Shown here: one piece after another, positions 7,690-14,616 of the stretch | Layout of the letters: every line of letters begins with the position of its first letter | How positions within the stretch are numbered: position 1 is the stretch's first letter | Assembly (NCBI GenBank): GCA_043806395.1 | Contig: JAZDHC010000033.1 | Location: forward strand, 1-17,659 | Direction of reading: 5' to 3' | Length of the DNA stretch: 17,659 nucleotides | DNA from: CG2-30-40-21 sp043806395 | GTDB taxonomy: Bacteria; UBA9089; CG2-30-40-21 | Notes under the pieces: generated by a model | Database searches by the model: none | The model's input: only the letters and a program-made list of their open reading frames with translations | Told to the model about the DNA's origin: nothing | Position numbers and translations under genes: made by a program

Positions 7690-8772
7690 ATGGTTAATAA
7701 AGATTTTTGGAAAAATAAAAAGGTTTTTATCACAGGACATACAGGCTTTAAGGGTTCTTGGTTGTGTTTATGGCTTCATTCATTGGGTGCAGAGGTAGCT
7801 GGTTATGCCTTAAATCCGCCAACAAATCCAAGTCTGTTTGAGCTTTGTCAGGTGGATAAACTTGTTAAATCTATTATTGCTGATGTGAGGGATATTGATT
7901 TATTAAGCAAGTCAATGTCTGAAGCAACCCCTGACATAGTTATCCATATGGCAGCACAGCCACTTGTTAGGGAGTCTTACAAAAACCCGGTGGAGACCTA
8001 TGCCATAAATGTTATGGGAACTGTAAACCTTTTTGAGGCTGTTAGAAAGTGTAAAAGCATAAAAGCTGTTATTAATGTAACTACTGACAAGTGTTATGAA
8101 AATAAAGAATGGTATTGGGGATATAGAGAAAATGAGCCTATGGGTGGTTATGATCCATATTCCAATAGCAAAGCCTGTTCAGAATTAGTAACGACTTCGT
8201 ATAGAAAATCATTTTTTAATCCAAATGACTATCATATCCACCATGTTGGGCTGGCTTCGGCAAGGGCAGGCAATGTTATTGGTGGTAGTGATTGGGCACA
8301 AGACAGGCTGATACCCGATTGTGTTCAATCCATTTTAAGGGGAGAAAAAATAATTATTAGAAATCCCGAGGCTATTAGACCCTGGCAACATGTTTTAGAA
8401 CCTCTCAGTGGATACCTTTTGTTGGCACAGAAACTTTATGAAAATGGTACACAGTATGCTGAGGGATGGAATTTTGGTCCCAATGATAATGATGCAAAAC
8501 CCGTAGAATGGATAGTCAAAAAAATGTGCGAAAAATGGGGTCAAGGTGCTTCCTATGAGAAAATAATTCAAGGAAAACAACCTCATGAAGCTATGTATCT
8601 GAAATTGGACTGTTCAAAGGCTAAGGCAGAGTTGAACTGGTATCCGAGATGGAACATAGAGAAGGCTATTGACAGTATCATTGAATGGACAAAAGGCTAT
8701 AAAAGAGATGAGGATTTAAGAATGATATGCCTGAGGCAGATTGAAGAATATTCTGCAGCTGTGGAGGGTTGA
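7690..8772 (+). CDS. rfbG: CDP-glucose 4,6-dehydratase
   Basis: The 360-residue product is an NAD-dependent extended short-chain dehydrogenase that converts CDP-glucose to CDP-4-keto-6-deoxyglucose. Seen are the dinucleotide motif TGHTGFKG (15-22), the catalytic TDK (132-134) and YSNSK (Y157, K161), and family blocks such as GYRENEPMGGYDPYSNSK, RAGNVIGG.DWA.DRLIPD and IRPWQHVLEPLSGY. ATG 7690 places MVNKDFWKNKKVF exactly where known RfbG proteins begin. The frame is open to ATG 7654, which has a slightly better ribosome site (AAGG) and overlaps rfbF by 19 nt, so a 372-residue product is possible. The stop lies one base before the next ATG (8774), and the ribosome site of that gene is inside the rfbG end, pointing to one transcript. 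Confidence 0.94.
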   Translation: MVNKDFWKNKKVFITGHTGFKGSWLCLWLHSLGAEVAGYALNPPTNPSLFELCQVDKLVKSIIADVRDIDLLSKSMSEATPDIVIHMAAQPLVRESYKNPVETYAINVMGTVNLFEAVRKCKSIKAVINVTTDKCYENKEWYWGYRENEPMGGYDPYSNSKACSELVTTSYRKSFFNPNDYHIHHVGLASARAGNVIGGSDWAQDRLIPDCVQSILRGEKIIIRNPEAIRPWQHVLEPLSGYLLLAQKLYENGTQYAEGWNFGPNDNDAKPVEWIVKKMCEKWGQGASYEKIIQGKQPHEAMYLKLDCSKAKAELNWYPRWNIEKAIDSIIEWTKGYKRDEDLRMICLRQIEEYSAAVEG

Positions 8773-8773
8773 C

Positions 8774-8977
8774 ATGCAAACATTACAGATGATTCAGGAA
8801 GTGGCAAAAGATGGTTATCTTCATGTCAGAGTACCTGAGGAGATGGGGAGAAAAGTTGAATTAACCATTGTTCGGCTGGAAGATAATTCTACATATTGCA
8901 TGAAACTTCAGGAACAAAGCGGATTTGTCAATTCTATTTTAGCTTCAACAAATGAGGATGTTTGGAATGAATTATAA
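8774..8977 (+). CDS. Small antitoxin-like protein paired with PemK/MazF-type toxin
   Basis: The 67-residue protein starts at ATG 8774 behind a strong GGAGGG (8763-8768). Its N-terminus (DGYLHVRVPEEMGRKVELTIV) resembles the short beta-rich 'VPEE...VEL' proteins often found just upstream of toxin genes, and it ends in an acidic stretch (NEDVWNEL). No confident family assignment was possible. Its last 11 bases overlap the next start codon (8967), the translational coupling typical of type II toxin-antitoxin pairs. The antitoxin role is therefore inferred mostly from position. The pair sits between rfbG and rfbH, an unusual place. The frame also extends upstream to a TTG at 8741 inside rfbG, judged less likely. 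Confidence 0.65.
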   Translation: MQTLQMIQEVAKDGYLHVRVPEEMGRKVELTIVRLEDNSTYCMKLQEQSGFVNSILASTNEDVWNEL

Positions 8978-9545
8978 AGGTAAGATTTTTAAGATACCAT
9001 TTCCTTTTACTGATTTGACGGGTCAAAAAGCACGCCCTGCTTTGGCGATTACTGAACCAGATGAATTTGGCGATATCGAATTTTTGTTTGTTACTACAAA
9101 GCAATCGAGGGCTTTTGGCAAGGTCATTGAATTAACAGATGATTATTTTGAAGAAGAGAAACTCCCTTTTCCATCTATACTTCATCTGGATAAAAAGTAT
9201 CTTCTCTCCAGTGCGATTATAATAAAAAAAGTTGCTTGTGTCACAAATGCCTTTTTGGAAAAAGTTATGCGTGAACAGGTAATTCATGCCTCGAAAAAAT
9301 ATTATGAGGTTAAGCATAAACAAAACGATAAATCCTTTACTCCTGGTGATCGCATCCCTTATGCAGGAAGGGTCTTTGACGAAAAGGAGATAACCAATCT
9401 TATCGACTCATCCCTTGATTTCTGGCTCACTACTGGCAGATATGCAGAAAGGTTTGAGAAGGAATTTGCAAAATTCTGGGTGTTAAACACTGTTCCCTTA
9501 CCAACTCAGGTTCATCTGCAAATCTCCTGGCATTCATGGCTTTGA
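8967..9545 (+). CDS. PemK/MazF-like toxin reading in frame into a frameshifted RfbH N-terminus
   Basis: As sequenced the product has 192 residues. The first 100 or so look like the PemK/MazF endoribonuclease fold: the N-terminal GKIFKIPFPFTDLTGQKARPALAIT block, the FLFVTTKQ strand and a final VTNAFLEKVMREQ helix. MazF-type toxins cleave mRNA and are neutralised by the upstream antitoxin. ATG 8967 follows GAGG (8954-8957) at 9 nt; an in-frame ATG at 8952 adds only five residues. There is no stop after the toxin domain. From about residue 101 the sequence is the RfbH N-terminus, including PGDRIPYAGRVFDEKE and LDFWLTTGRYAERFEKEFAKF. A missing base at 9475/9476 then sends it into a meaningless tail (from WVLNTV) ending at 9545. 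The toxin's own C-terminus may share residues with the RfbH start. With the base restored the frame would be a 542-residue toxin-RfbH protein. Confidence 0.75.
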   Translation: MNYKGKIFKIPFPFTDLTGQKARPALAITEPDEFGDIEFLFVTTKQSRAFGKVIELTDDYFEEEKLPFPSILHLDKKYLLSSAIIIKKVACVTNAFLEKVMREQVIHASKKYYEVKHKQNDKSFTPGDRIPYAGRVFDEKEITNLIDSSLDFWLTTGRYAERFEKEFAKFWVLNTVPLPTQVHLQISWHSWL

Positions 9546-10594
9546 CATCTCCCAGCCTCAGGGAGAGGAGTATAAAAAAGGGAGACGAGGTTATTACTGT
9601 TGCAGCCGGATTTCCCACAACCGTGGCTCCGATTATCCAGTACGGTGCTGTTCCCGTATTTGTGGATGTTACCCTTCCAACATACAATATAGATTGCAGC
9701 CTGTTAGAAACAGCCCTTTCTGAAAGGACAAAGGCAGTTATGATTGCCCATACCCTTGGCAATCCATTTGACCTACAGATTGTGAAGGATTTTTGTGATA
9801 CACATAATTTATGGCTGATAGAAGATAATTGTGATGCTTTAGGATCAAGGTATTTGTACAACGGGGAATGGAAATATACAGGAACAATAGGACATATTGG
9901 GACATCAAGTTTTTATCCCCCTCATCATATGACCATGGGAGAGGGTGGAGCGGTTTATACAAATGACACAAAGCTTAAGAGACTTGTAGAATCTTTTCGT
10001 GACTGGGGGCGAGACTGCTGGTGTTCATCAGGACGGGATAATACCTGTGGAAATCGTTTTGGTCAACAGTTCGGAGAGTTACCCCATGGATATGACCACA
10101 AATATGTATACTCGCATTTTGGATATAACCTGAAGGTAACAGATATGCAGGCAGCCATTGGATGTGCCCAGCTTGAAAAATTGCCTTCGTTTATTGAGGC
10201 GAGGAAGAAAAACTGGAAAATACTCCGTGATGGTCTTTCAAACCTTGCCGATAAATTCATTCTTCCAGAACCAACGGAAGATTCTGACCCTTCATGGTTT
10301 GGCTTTTTATTGACAGTAAAAGAAGATGCGGGATTTACGAGAGATACTATAGTAAACCACTTAGAGTCCAATGGGATACAAACAAGAATGTTGTTTGCAG
10401 GAAATCTTATCAAGCATCCTTGTTTTGATGAGATGAGAAAAAGTGGGAATGGATACAGGGTAGTTGGTGAAATTACAAATACCGATCGGATTATGAGAGA
10501 TACCTTCTGGGTTGGTGTATATCCGGGAATGACGATAGATATGTTGGAGTTCGTGATTCAGCAAATATATAAATTTGGGCATGGTTCAAGTTAG
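9267..10594 (+). pseudogene. rfbH: CDP-4-keto-6-deoxyglucose-3-dehydrase (RfbH/E1), split by a one-base deletion
   Basis: The N-terminal part is read in frame 3 and the rest in frame 2. At 9474 the sequence reads TTCTGGG where TTNCTGGG is needed to give AKF-LGVKHCSLTNSGSSANLLAFMALTSP. Restoring one base between 9475 and 9476 yields 442 residues from ATG 9267, close to the 437 of Salmonella RfbH. The enzyme is a PMP and [2Fe-2S] enzyme that removes the C3 hydroxyl during dideoxyhexose synthesis. The usual aminotransferase lysine is replaced by the first His of FYPPHHMTMGEGG. The reported C-X57-C-X-C-X7-C cluster ligands are conserved (the Cys of EDNCDALG, then DCWC and NTC). The large fragment can start at ATG 9536 but has no ribosome site and lacks the N-terminus. 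No rfbI-type reductase gene is present. It could be a real break or a sequencing error. Confidence 0.85.
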
Positions 10595-10630
10595 GGCAAA
10601 CTAACAAGTGTCAAAAGAGGTGAAGATAAG

Positions 10631-11392
10631 ATGGCTATTTCAATGGCAGTATATAATACTATAAGACAGATTGTTGATGAAAAAATAGATGATTTTAGGG
10701 AACGAATAGAAGAGATAAAGATTGAAAGAAAAGATTTTGATGAATTAAAAGGAGAGGTAACAAAATTAACAATAAGTGTCAATAAACTTGCTGAGGCTCA
10801 GACAAGGACAGAGCAGAAGGTTGAGGAACTTGCTGAGGCTCAGACAAGGACAGAGCAACATGTTGAAAGATTGGATGATAGTGTCAATAAGCTTGCTCAG
10901 GCTCAGACAAGGACAGAGCAAAGTGTTGAAAGATTGGATGATAGTGTCAATAAACTTGCTCAGGCTCAGACAGAGATGAAGCAGGCAATGAAACAATTAG
11001 CAATTAATATTGGTGGATTGAGTGATACCATAGGGTTTGGACTGGAGGATATTGCCAGAATAGTTGTGCCGGGCTACTTAGAAAGACATGAGGATATTTA
11101 TATAGAGGAGTTGCAAAGGGGTTTTGTAGAAATTGATGGTGTTGAGAAAGAGATAGACCTGTTTGGTGAATGCAACAAGGATGGAGAAACCATCTTAATT
11201 ATAGGAGAGATAAAATCAAGGATATACGAGGGTGAGGTAAAAAGATTTGTTTCTAATGTGGTTAATCCTATTAGAAAGACAGAGCAAGAAAGGCGTATCT
11301 ATCCCTTAATGTTTGGATATGTTATCCATCCCTCTGCTCAGAGGTTAGCATTGACAGAGAATGTTCATTTGGTCGCTTCTTATCAGAGGTAG
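10631..11392 (+). CDS. Coiled-coil protein with C-terminal PD-(D/E)XK nuclease-like domain (DUF3782-type), paralogue 1
   Basis: The 253-residue protein has GAGGTG as ribosome site and starts 36 bp after rfbH. Residues 15-125 are charged and coiled-coil-like, with tandem repeats: a 14-residue unit (53-66) and two 21-residue units (67-87, 88-108) of the form LAQAQTRTEQSVERLDDSVNK, then a partial unit. The C-terminal domain carries a PD-(D/E)XK-type pattern: D176 in EIDLFGE, then E193-I-K195 in IIGEIKSR. Proteins of this type are widespread but functionally unassigned; a nucleic-acid role is only inferred. The next gene is a diverged paralogue with the same architecture, 27 bp downstream. There is no signal peptide or membrane segment, so it is probably cytoplasmic. 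Confidence 0.8.
   Translation: MAISMAVYNTIRQIVDEKIDDFRERIEEIKIERKDFDELKGEVTKLTISVNKLAEAQTRTEQKVEELAEAQTRTEQHVERLDDSVNKLAQAQTRTEQSVERLDDSVNKLAQAQTEMKQAMKQLAINIGGLSDTIGFGLEDIARIVVPGYLERHEDIYIEELQRGFVEIDGVEKEIDLFGECNKDGETILIIGEIKSRIYEGEVKRFVSNVVNPIRKTEQERRIYPLMFGYVIHPSAQRLALTENVHLVASYQR
10787..10981 (+). repeat. In-frame tandem repeats coding for coiled coil
   Basis: A 42-bp unit (10787-10828) is followed by two 63-bp units (10829-10891, 10892-10954) and a partial unit starting CTTGCTCAGGCTCAGACA. The two 63-bp units differ at only four positions. All lengths are multiples of three and of seven residues, so gain or loss of a unit keeps the frame and the coiled-coil register. Confidence 0.9.
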
Positions 11393-11419
11393 AGGGTCAG
11401 CTTTCAAGGAGTATTCAAA

Positions 11420-12187
11420 ATGCAAACAGAAAGAGTAATAGATTATAGGATGACACCCTCATTTAAGAGAGAGATTGTAAAGATAGTTGATAATCGAATA
11501 AATGAGGTTCATGTAACAAAGGAAGATTTCTCTGAGTTAAAGGAAATAGTAAGAGAACTTGGAAAATCTCAGAAAGAACTGGCTGAGGCACAAAAAAGGA
11601 CTGAGATTAAGGTAGGGGAGTTGGCTGAGGCACAAAAGGAAAGTCAAAAAGAAACAAGCAGGCTTGATAAGACAATGCAGGAGCTGGCTGAGGCACAGAA
11701 AAGGACTGAGATTAAGGTAGAGGAGCTGGCTGAGGCACAGAAAGAAACCCAGTATGAATTACACAAACTTGTTGGTGAACACAAAGAAACGAGGAAACAA
11801 CTTGGAGGGCTTTCAAATACTGTGGGTTATGCTCTTGAGGATAGAGCCTATACAGGATTACCGGAGTTATTGAAAAGAGACTATGAAATTATTGTTCAGG
11901 GTAGGTTAAAAAGAGGATATATGCCTGATAAAAACAATAAAATGATAGAGGTAAATATAATTGGAGAGGCAATCAAGGATGATAAAAGAGTTACAATTAT
12001 AGGAGAGGGAAAGAGCCAGCTTTCTAAAAATGATATTGATAGGTTTATAAAGATAAGATTAGAAAAACTTACAGGTATGTTTGATGAAGTGTTCCCTGTA
12101 TTGGTTGCCTATATGATAAGTGAGTTTGATGTTGAGGAATATGCAAGAAAAAAAGGGATTGCTTTATATTATTCTTATGATTTTTAG
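11420..12187 (+). CDS. Coiled-coil protein with PD-(D/E)XK-like domain, paralogue 2, Asp-to-Asn at putative active site
   Basis: The 255-residue protein has AAGGAG as ribosome site and follows its paralogue by 27 bp. The N-terminal coiled coil (about 30-135) contains a duplicated 24-residue block, ELAEAQKRTEIKVGELAEAQ at 53 and again at 88. A shared hinge motif (LSNTVGYALED here, LSDTIGFGLED in the neighbour) leads into the C-terminal domain. The nuclease pattern has the same spacing as in paralogue 1, but the first acidic residue is N179 (IEVNIIGE), followed by E196-G-K198 (IIGEGKSQ). If that Asp binds metal in this family, this copy may be inactive or use another residue. The two may form a hetero-oligomer through the coiled coils; that is inference. 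Confidence 0.78.
   Translation: MQTERVIDYRMTPSFKREIVKIVDNRINEVHVTKEDFSELKEIVRELGKSQKELAEAQKRTEIKVGELAEAQKESQKETSRLDKTMQELAEAQKRTEIKVEELAEAQKETQYELHKLVGEHKETRKQLGGLSNTVGYALEDRAYTGLPELLKRDYEIIVQGRLKRGYMPDKNNKMIEVNIIGEAIKDDKRVTIIGEGKSQLSKNDIDRFIKIRLEKLTGMFDEVFPVLVAYMISEFDVEEYARKKGIALYYSYDF
11576..11752 (+). repeat. Duplicated coiled-coil-coding block
   Basis: A 72-bp block (11576-11647) recurs at 11681-11752 with few changes; both contain GGCTGAGGCACA twice and AGGACTGAGATTAAGGTA once. They are separated by 33 bp, also a multiple of three. It is the counterpart of the repeats in the preceding gene, but the unit sequence differs, so the two genes seem to have expanded their coiled coils independently. 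Confidence 0.85.
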
Positions 12188-12223
12188 GAAAAAGATTGGA
12201 AATATATGCTTTGGAGTGGTTAA

Positions 12224-12380
12224 GGACTCGTGCAAAAATAAGTTGTACACAAAGAGTCGTTGAGACACTTGGTTGGCAAGGCGTGAGAAGCGAGCATACT
12301 ACTGTATGTAAGCGACGAACAACGAAGCCAGCTAAGATGTATCGGCGGCACGACTGTACAAGTTATTTTTGCACGAGTCC
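12224..12380 (+). mobile_element. 157-bp MITE-like element (family B), complete copy
   Basis: The ends are 26-bp inverted repeats with one mismatch (GGACTCGTGCAAAAATAAG on the left; its complement with C for G on the right). A 3-bp direct repeat TAA flanks it at 12221-12223 and 12381-12383, consistent with a target duplication. The interior matches 1-139 in the opposite orientation. Any reading frame through it is an accident of the palindrome. No transposase is encoded, so it is presumed non-autonomous. It lies 36 bp after the second coiled-coil gene. Confidence 0.8.
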
Positions 12381-12525
12381 TAAGTCGATAAACCTGACAA
12401 AACAGCAAAATGAGGATTGTTGTGCCCCTATTTACAGGCTATTTATCGCTCAGAAATAATGGCTGAGTAGTTACCTTACTTCAAGTTATTGAGAAGTTAC
12501 AAAAACACGAGTGAATCGTTATAAA
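12381..12525. other. Gene-free spacer with a solo family A terminus
   Basis: No coding signal is seen. A solo TGAGTAGTTAC (12464-12474) equals the right end of the family A element, with no matching left end nearby, and a near copy GAGAAGTTAC follows at 12491-12500. An imperfect inverted pair (CGATAAACCTG near 12386, CAGGCTATTTATCG near 12436) brackets the first part and may be debris of yet another palindrome. Confidence 0.5.
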
Positions 12526-12747
12526 TAACCCAAGTTGCCACTATGCTTGTTTGTTATTCCATCCGTATGGACATCCCCCTGCATTCGCAGGGGCAAGCTC
12601 TTGTGGGTGTCCGTGCTTCAACCTTTGCGACAATTCGCTTGAGTTTTGCGGACAAAGCCTGCCCCTGCGAATGTACGGGGACGAGCCCTGTCCCTACAAT
12701 AATAACAAACCATAGACATGGATGTCAATAGGTGGCAACTTTGGTTA
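12526..12747. mobile_element. 222-bp palindromic element (family C)
   Basis: TAACCCAAGTTGCCAC (12526-12541) is mirrored by GTGGCAACTTTGGTTA (12732-12747), a 16-bp terminal inverted repeat with one mismatch. Inside, the left arm CATTCGCAGGGGCAAGC (near 12583-12599) is mirrored by GCCTGCCCCTGCGAATG (near 12658-12674), and CCCCTGC-ATTC-GCAGGGG makes a local hairpin. The element is more GC-rich than its surroundings. An open frame across it (12543-12731) reflects the palindrome, not a gene. Only one copy is in the window, so mobility is inferred from its structure. Confidence 0.7.
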
Positions 12748-12750
12748 AAT

Positions 12751-12952
12751 GTAACTACTCACCATAGAGGTATAGAGATAAAAGAATCCACAGAATCAGA
12801 CTAAGATTATCCGCAGATTACGCAGATTACGCAGATTAAGATTTTTTTGTTTGTTGTCTTTCTTTGTATTAGAACATCTGCGTAATCTGCGTAATCTGCG
12901 GATTAATTCTTCTCTGTTTCTTTGTGGTAAATTCCCCTCGCTGAGTAGTTAC
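12751..12952 (-). mobile_element. 202-bp palindromic MITE-like element, family A, copy 2, with 8-bp target duplication
   Basis: The ends are GTAACTACTCA and its exact complement. The perfect 8-bp direct repeat GGTTAAAT lies immediately outside both ends (12743-12750, 12953-12960), strong evidence of insertion. The 26-bp CGCAGATTA arms are at 12811-12836 and 12876-12901. The sequence aligns with 4711-4923 in reverse complement. The duplicated target includes the last bases of the family C element, so this copy inserted at or into that element's edge and is the younger of the two. Confidence 0.9.
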
Positions 12953-12989
12953 GGTTAAATAAATAATTTGCATCTTATGAGGCATAATC

Positions 12990-14552
12990 ATGAAAAAACT
13001 ACCAATAGGTATTCAAACATTTGAAAAAATAATCACTGAAAATTATTGCTATGCAGATAAGACGAAAATAATCTATGAACTTATAAATCAGGGTACTTAT
13101 TTCTTCCTGTCCCGTCCAAGAAGATTTGGTAAATCATTATTAATAGACACGATAAAGGATTTATTTGAAGGCAGGGAGGAGCTTTTCAATGGTTTGTGGA
13201 TAGAAGACAAATGGGATTTTAGCAAGAAATATCCGGTGATAAAGATAGATTTTGGTGAGGGTGTATCAAAGAGTAGAGAAGAATTAAGAAAGAAGATAGA
13301 TGAAATACTGAAGATTAATCAAGATCAACTTGGTGTCCAATGTGAATTTGAAACGATATCAGGGCGATTTAGAGAGCTTATAGCAAAGTCAGCTAAAAAA
13401 TACAACCAAAGAGCAGTTGTTCTTATAGATGAATACGATAAACCGATATTAGATAACATAGAAGAACCTGTGATTGCCCAAGAGATGAGGGAGGAGTTGA
13501 AGAACCTATATTCTGTGCTTAAGTCAACGGATGCATATATTAAATTTGTAATGTTGACAGGGGTATCTAAGTTTTCTAAGGTATCGTTATTTTCAGGATT
13601 AAATAACCTTAAGGATATAACGATAGATGAAAGAGTTGCAACCATCTGTGGCTATACTCAGGATAATTTGGAGACAGTATTTAAGGAATACTTAAAAGGA
13701 ATAGATTTAGAAAAGGTAAAACTGTGGTATAATGGATATTCATGGCTTGGGGAAAAGGTGTATAATCCGTTTGATATATTATTATTTCTGGATAGTCCGA
13801 GCAAGGAGTTCAGGAATTACTGGTTTGAGACAGGCAATCCGACATTTTTATTAAAGATATTGAAGGAAAGAAGATATTACATCCCAGAGTTTGAAGAGAT
13901 AACGGCAGGAGAATCATTAATAGGTTCATTTGATGTAGATTGCATAGAGCCTGATGCATTATTATTTCAGACAGGATATTTGACAATAAAAAATAAAAAG
14001 CAGATAGGGGCAAAGACAGAATACACATTAACCTATCCAAACTTAGAGGTTAAAAGCTCCTTGAATGATTGTTTGCTGTTTTATCTAAATAAAGATGCAC
14101 GGATTAAAGAGAATACACAATCAAAGGTTTACTCATGTATAGAGAAGTTAGATTTTGAATTATTAAAAAATACATTTTTCAGATTCTTTGCCGCCATACC
14201 CTATGAATGGTACACAAAGAACGAATTAGATAAATATGAAGGTTATTATGCCTCCATATTTTATGCTATCTTTGCCTCACTTGGATACTCTCTAAGGGTA
14301 GAGGAGTCTACCAATCGTGGGAGGATAGATATGGCGGTGATAACCGATAATACGGTGATAATATTTGAGTTTAAGATGGTAGAGGGCAAGGCTGAGCAAA
14401 ACACGGCATTGGAGCAGATAAGGAATAAAAGATATTATGAGAAATACCTCGAAGCAAGTAAAGATATTTATATAGTAGGGATAGAGTTTTCCATGGTGGA
14501 GAGGAATATTGTAAGGTTTGATTGGGAAAGGGTGGGGAGTAAGGGAATCTAA
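12990..14552 (+). CDS. AAA-ATPase-like/PD-(D/E)XK nuclease family protein, copy 1
   Basis: The 520-residue protein belongs to the family with an N-terminal AAA-ATPase-like domain (PF09820 type) and a C-terminal PD-(D/E)XK domain (PF08011 type), found in many copies in some bacterial genomes and of unknown function. Seen are the conserved start LPIGIQTFEKII..NYCYADKT, a Walker A-like SRPRRFGKS (41-49), Walker B VVLIDEYDK (143-151), the block FVMLTGVSKFSKVSLFSGLNNL and WYNGYSWLGE. In the C-terminal domain are D447 (GRIDM) and E460-F-K462 (IIFEFK), the expected catalytic triad. GAGG (12979-12982) lies 7 nt before the ATG. The gene begins 37 bp after a family A MITE. No signal peptide or membrane segment is visible. 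A defence or mobile-element role is sometimes suspected for such proteins but is not shown here. Confidence 0.88.
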   Translation: MKKLPIGIQTFEKIITENYCYADKTKIIYELINQGTYFFLSRPRRFGKSLLIDTIKDLFEGREELFNGLWIEDKWDFSKKYPVIKIDFGEGVSKSREELRKKIDEILKINQDQLGVQCEFETISGRFRELIAKSAKKYNQRAVVLIDEYDKPILDNIEEPVIAQEMREELKNLYSVLKSTDAYIKFVMLTGVSKFSKVSLFSGLNNLKDITIDERVATICGYTQDNLETVFKEYLKGIDLEKVKLWYNGYSWLGEKVYNPFDILLFLDSPSKEFRNYWFETGNPTFLLKILKERRYYIPEFEEITAGESLIGSFDVDCIEPDALLFQTGYLTIKNKKQIGAKTEYTLTYPNLEVKSSLNDCLLFYLNKDARIKENTQSKVYSCIEKLDFELLKNTFFRFFAAIPYEWYTKNELDKYEGYYASIFYAIFASLGYSLRVEESTNRGRIDMAVITDNTVIIFEFKMVEGKAEQNTALEQIRNKRYYEKYLEASKDIYIVGIEFSMVERNIVRFDWERVGSKGI

Positions 14553-14581
14553 GGCAGGGTCAATCTTAAGCATGATGGTTA

Positions 14582-14616
14582 CTATTACCATTTATCTTTT
14601 CTTGCGAGGCATAATC
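14582..14616 (+). promoter_or_regulatory. Conserved 35-nt leader with ribosome site, copy 2 gene
   Basis: The 35 bases before the copy 2 start and the 35 before copy 3 (16671-16705) are almost identical, containing CTATTACCAT, ATCTTTTCTTGCGAGGCAT and the ribosome site GAGG. Copy 1 shares only the last part (GAGGCATAATC). Homology therefore extends beyond the coding sequence, so duplication carried a leader that may be regulatory. The ATG at 14617, not the upstream ATG at 14518, is the start. Confidence 0.6.

Noticed and set aside
9471..9480. Phase variation or programmed frameshift at the rfbH break
   Set aside because: There is no homopolymer or short tandem repeat long enough, and no slippery heptamer with a downstream structure was evident; a deletion or read error is simpler.
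10766..10996. Alternate-frame frames over the coiled-coil repeats on both strands
   Set aside because: They are shadows produced by the in-frame tandem repeats of the real gene at 10631-11392.
12196..12731. Open frames across the intergenic palindromes (12196-12459, 12220-12408, 12543-12731)
   Set aside because: They lie within the inverted-repeat elements and have no ribosome site or protein-like composition.
14518..14616. 33-residue N-terminal extension of copy 2
   Set aside because: It overlaps the end of copy 1 in another frame, and the leader and start at 14617 are conserved with copies 1 and 3.
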